A stretch of 6,794 bases of DNA, from assembly GCA_934663655.1 (NCBI GenBank), contig CAKUKT010000145.1, forward strand, positions 1 to 6,794. The letters are read 5' to 3'. The translations under genes and the position numbers were made by a program. Below, one piece after another: positions 5,916 to 6,794 of this stretch; position 1 is the stretch's first letter; each line of letters starts with the position of its first letter. The stretch is from an uncultured Victivallaceae bacterium. Its GTDB lineage: Bacteria > Verrucomicrobiota > Lentisphaeria > Victivallales > Victivallaceae. Under the pieces are notes generated by a model that did no database searches, was not told the origin of the DNA, and was given only the letters and a program-made list of their open reading frames with translations.

Positions 5916-6794
5916 GTGAATCTGCTGTTTCTGCTGCTTGCCGACGCCGGTGCTGCGGTTGAGGGAGAGGCCGCGGCGACTGCCGCGTCGGCTGACCTTC
6001 AGGCTCAGTACATCGAAGCGCTCGAGCAAGTTAATCAGGTGTTCATGAATGATGGATCGATTCTTTTCAGTATCCCGGCGGTGATTTACCTGGTTATCTG
6101 GATTTTTTCCGGCGGTTTTGCGATCCGGGTGTTGCCGAAAGTTTACGACCGGTTCCGTGATTCGTTGCCCTACGTCAATGTCGCGGCCATGGTCGCCGGA
6201 CCGCTGGTTTTCATCGCGTGGGGACTGAAGGTCGTGCTGCGCAAGCAGATTGATCAGTACATGTCCAAACGTCGCAAAGAGCAAGCCATGCAGGTGGCGA
6301 CGCTGATCAGTGTCGCCGGGCAGCCGCTGTTCACCGGCGGCGGCGACAAACTCTCAACCGAATCTCTGAAGGCGATCGACCGGGTACGTCAGGTGGTCAC
6401 AGTGGCGTTGAACCGCGAGGCCAAGGACATCATGATGGATCCCGCCGAGGGAGGTAAATATTCGATCCGGCTCAAGATCGGCAATGAACTTATGCCGTTG
6501 ATGATGGTATCCGGTCGCGAGGGTCAGGAGAGTGTGAATGTATTCAAAACCGCCGGCGGCATGGACACCTTTGAAAACCAGCGGCCGCAGGACGGGGTCT
6601 TCCGGGCCCGCATGGGCGACCGGATTTTTCAGTTGCGGGTTACTTCAGTCGGAGTGATGGGCGGAGAGAAGATTTCGGCGCGGATTAAAGAGATCATCGA
6701 AACGGTAAATTCGCTGGATACCGCCGGTATTCCCGCCGATGAGCTTGCCGCGGTCAAAGCGGTGCTCGCCGAACAGAAGGGGATGATTCTGATC
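5916..6794 (+). CDS. Membrane-anchored GspE/PilB-like ATPase, N-terminal part (3' partial)
   Basis: The frame runs open from GTG 5916 to the window edge (293 codons, no stop). The N-terminus is hydrophobic (MNLLFLLLADAG), then Ala/Glu-rich, followed by two likely membrane helices at about 49-70 and 88-108 and the basic stretch RKQIDQYMSKRRKEQ, which should be cytoplasmic. The rest matches the N2-type domain before the motor of type II/IV secretion ATPases: AKDIMMDP (169-176) in place of the usual SDIHxEP, a two-strand segment KYSIRLKIG, RPQDG (223-227), and FQLRVTSVGVMGGEKISARI (238-257). The window ends at GMILI, the strand that normally leads into Walker A, so the catalytic core is unseen. 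Typical PilB/GspE proteins are soluble and have an N1 domain instead of membrane helices. It lies 43 nt after the tandem PilT-family gene, so a role in the same pilus or secretion motor is likely but inferred. Confidence 0.82.
   Translation, partial: MNLLFLLLADAGAAVEGEAAATAASADLQAQYIEALEQVNQVFMNDGSILFSIPAVIYLVIWIFSGGFAIRVLPKVYDRFRDSLPYVNVAAMVAGPLVFIAWGLKVVLRKQIDQYMSKRRKEQAMQVATLISVAGQPLFTGGGDKLSTESLKAIDRVRQVVTVALNREAKDIMMDPAEGGKYSIRLKIGNELMPLMMVSGREGQESVNVFKTAGGMDTFENQRPQDGVFRARMGDRIFQLRVTSVGVMGGEKISARIKEIIETVNSLDTAGIPADELAAVKAVLAEQKGMILI

Noticed and set aside
5880..6284. A 134-codon minus-strand open frame at the start of the last gene
   Set aside because: The plus strand here has a strong ribosome site, a GTG start, membrane helices and continuity into secretion-ATPase motifs; the minus frame has no recognisable content.
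1..6794. CRISPR arrays, tRNA/rRNA genes, insertion sequences, phage or toxin-antitoxin genes
   Set aside because: None was seen. The window is almost fully covered by five large plus-strand genes and the tail of ptsH, and the only repeats noted are the internal ones listed.

Overview
The window reads as one co-directional operon segment, all genes on the + strand, from a Gram-negative-type bacterium with fairly high GC. A Kdo transferase implies a lipid A-based outer membrane, and twitching-type ATPases imply a type IV pilus or a related machine. The combination of ptsH-ptsI, a deoxyribosyltransferase-like gene, waaA, a tandem PilT-family ATPase and an unusual membrane-anchored GspE/PilB-like protein suggests the PVC superphylum, perhaps a Lentisphaerota/Victivallis-like organism. 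That assignment comes from recall of gene style and GC, not from a search, and is tentative.

Layout: (1) the last 26 codons of HPr (ptsH), 1-81. (2) PTS enzyme I (ptsI), 114-1901, with an alternative GTG start at 78 that would overlap the HPr stop. (3) A 140-residue nucleoside 2-deoxyribosyltransferase-like protein, 1918-2340. (4) Kdo transferase WaaA/KdtA, 2351-3643. (5) A 737-residue protein holding two complete PilT-family ATPase modules, the first PilU-like and the second PilT-like, 3659-5872. (6) The first 293 codons of a GspE/PilB-like protein with two predicted membrane segments, 5916 to the window edge, which is cut just before the expected Walker A motif. Gaps between genes from ptsI onward are 16, 10, 15 and 43 nt. 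No terminator or convincing promoter is visible, so the genes are probably co-transcribed from upstream. There is no gene-free stretch longer than about 45 nt.

How the genes may work together: HPr and EI form the general PTS phosphorelay, in which PEP phosphorylates EI and EI phosphorylates HPr. WaaA adds Kdo to lipid A precursor at the inner membrane. The last two genes supply pilus-motor ATPases. The layout loosely recalls proteobacterial loci where nitrogen-PTS genes sit beside Kdo/LPS genes. The most notable points are the PilU-PilT fusion, with an in-frame 29-nt perfect repeat between its halves, and the membrane-anchored secretion-type ATPase directly downstream. No RNA gene, CRISPR array, insertion sequence or phage element was seen.
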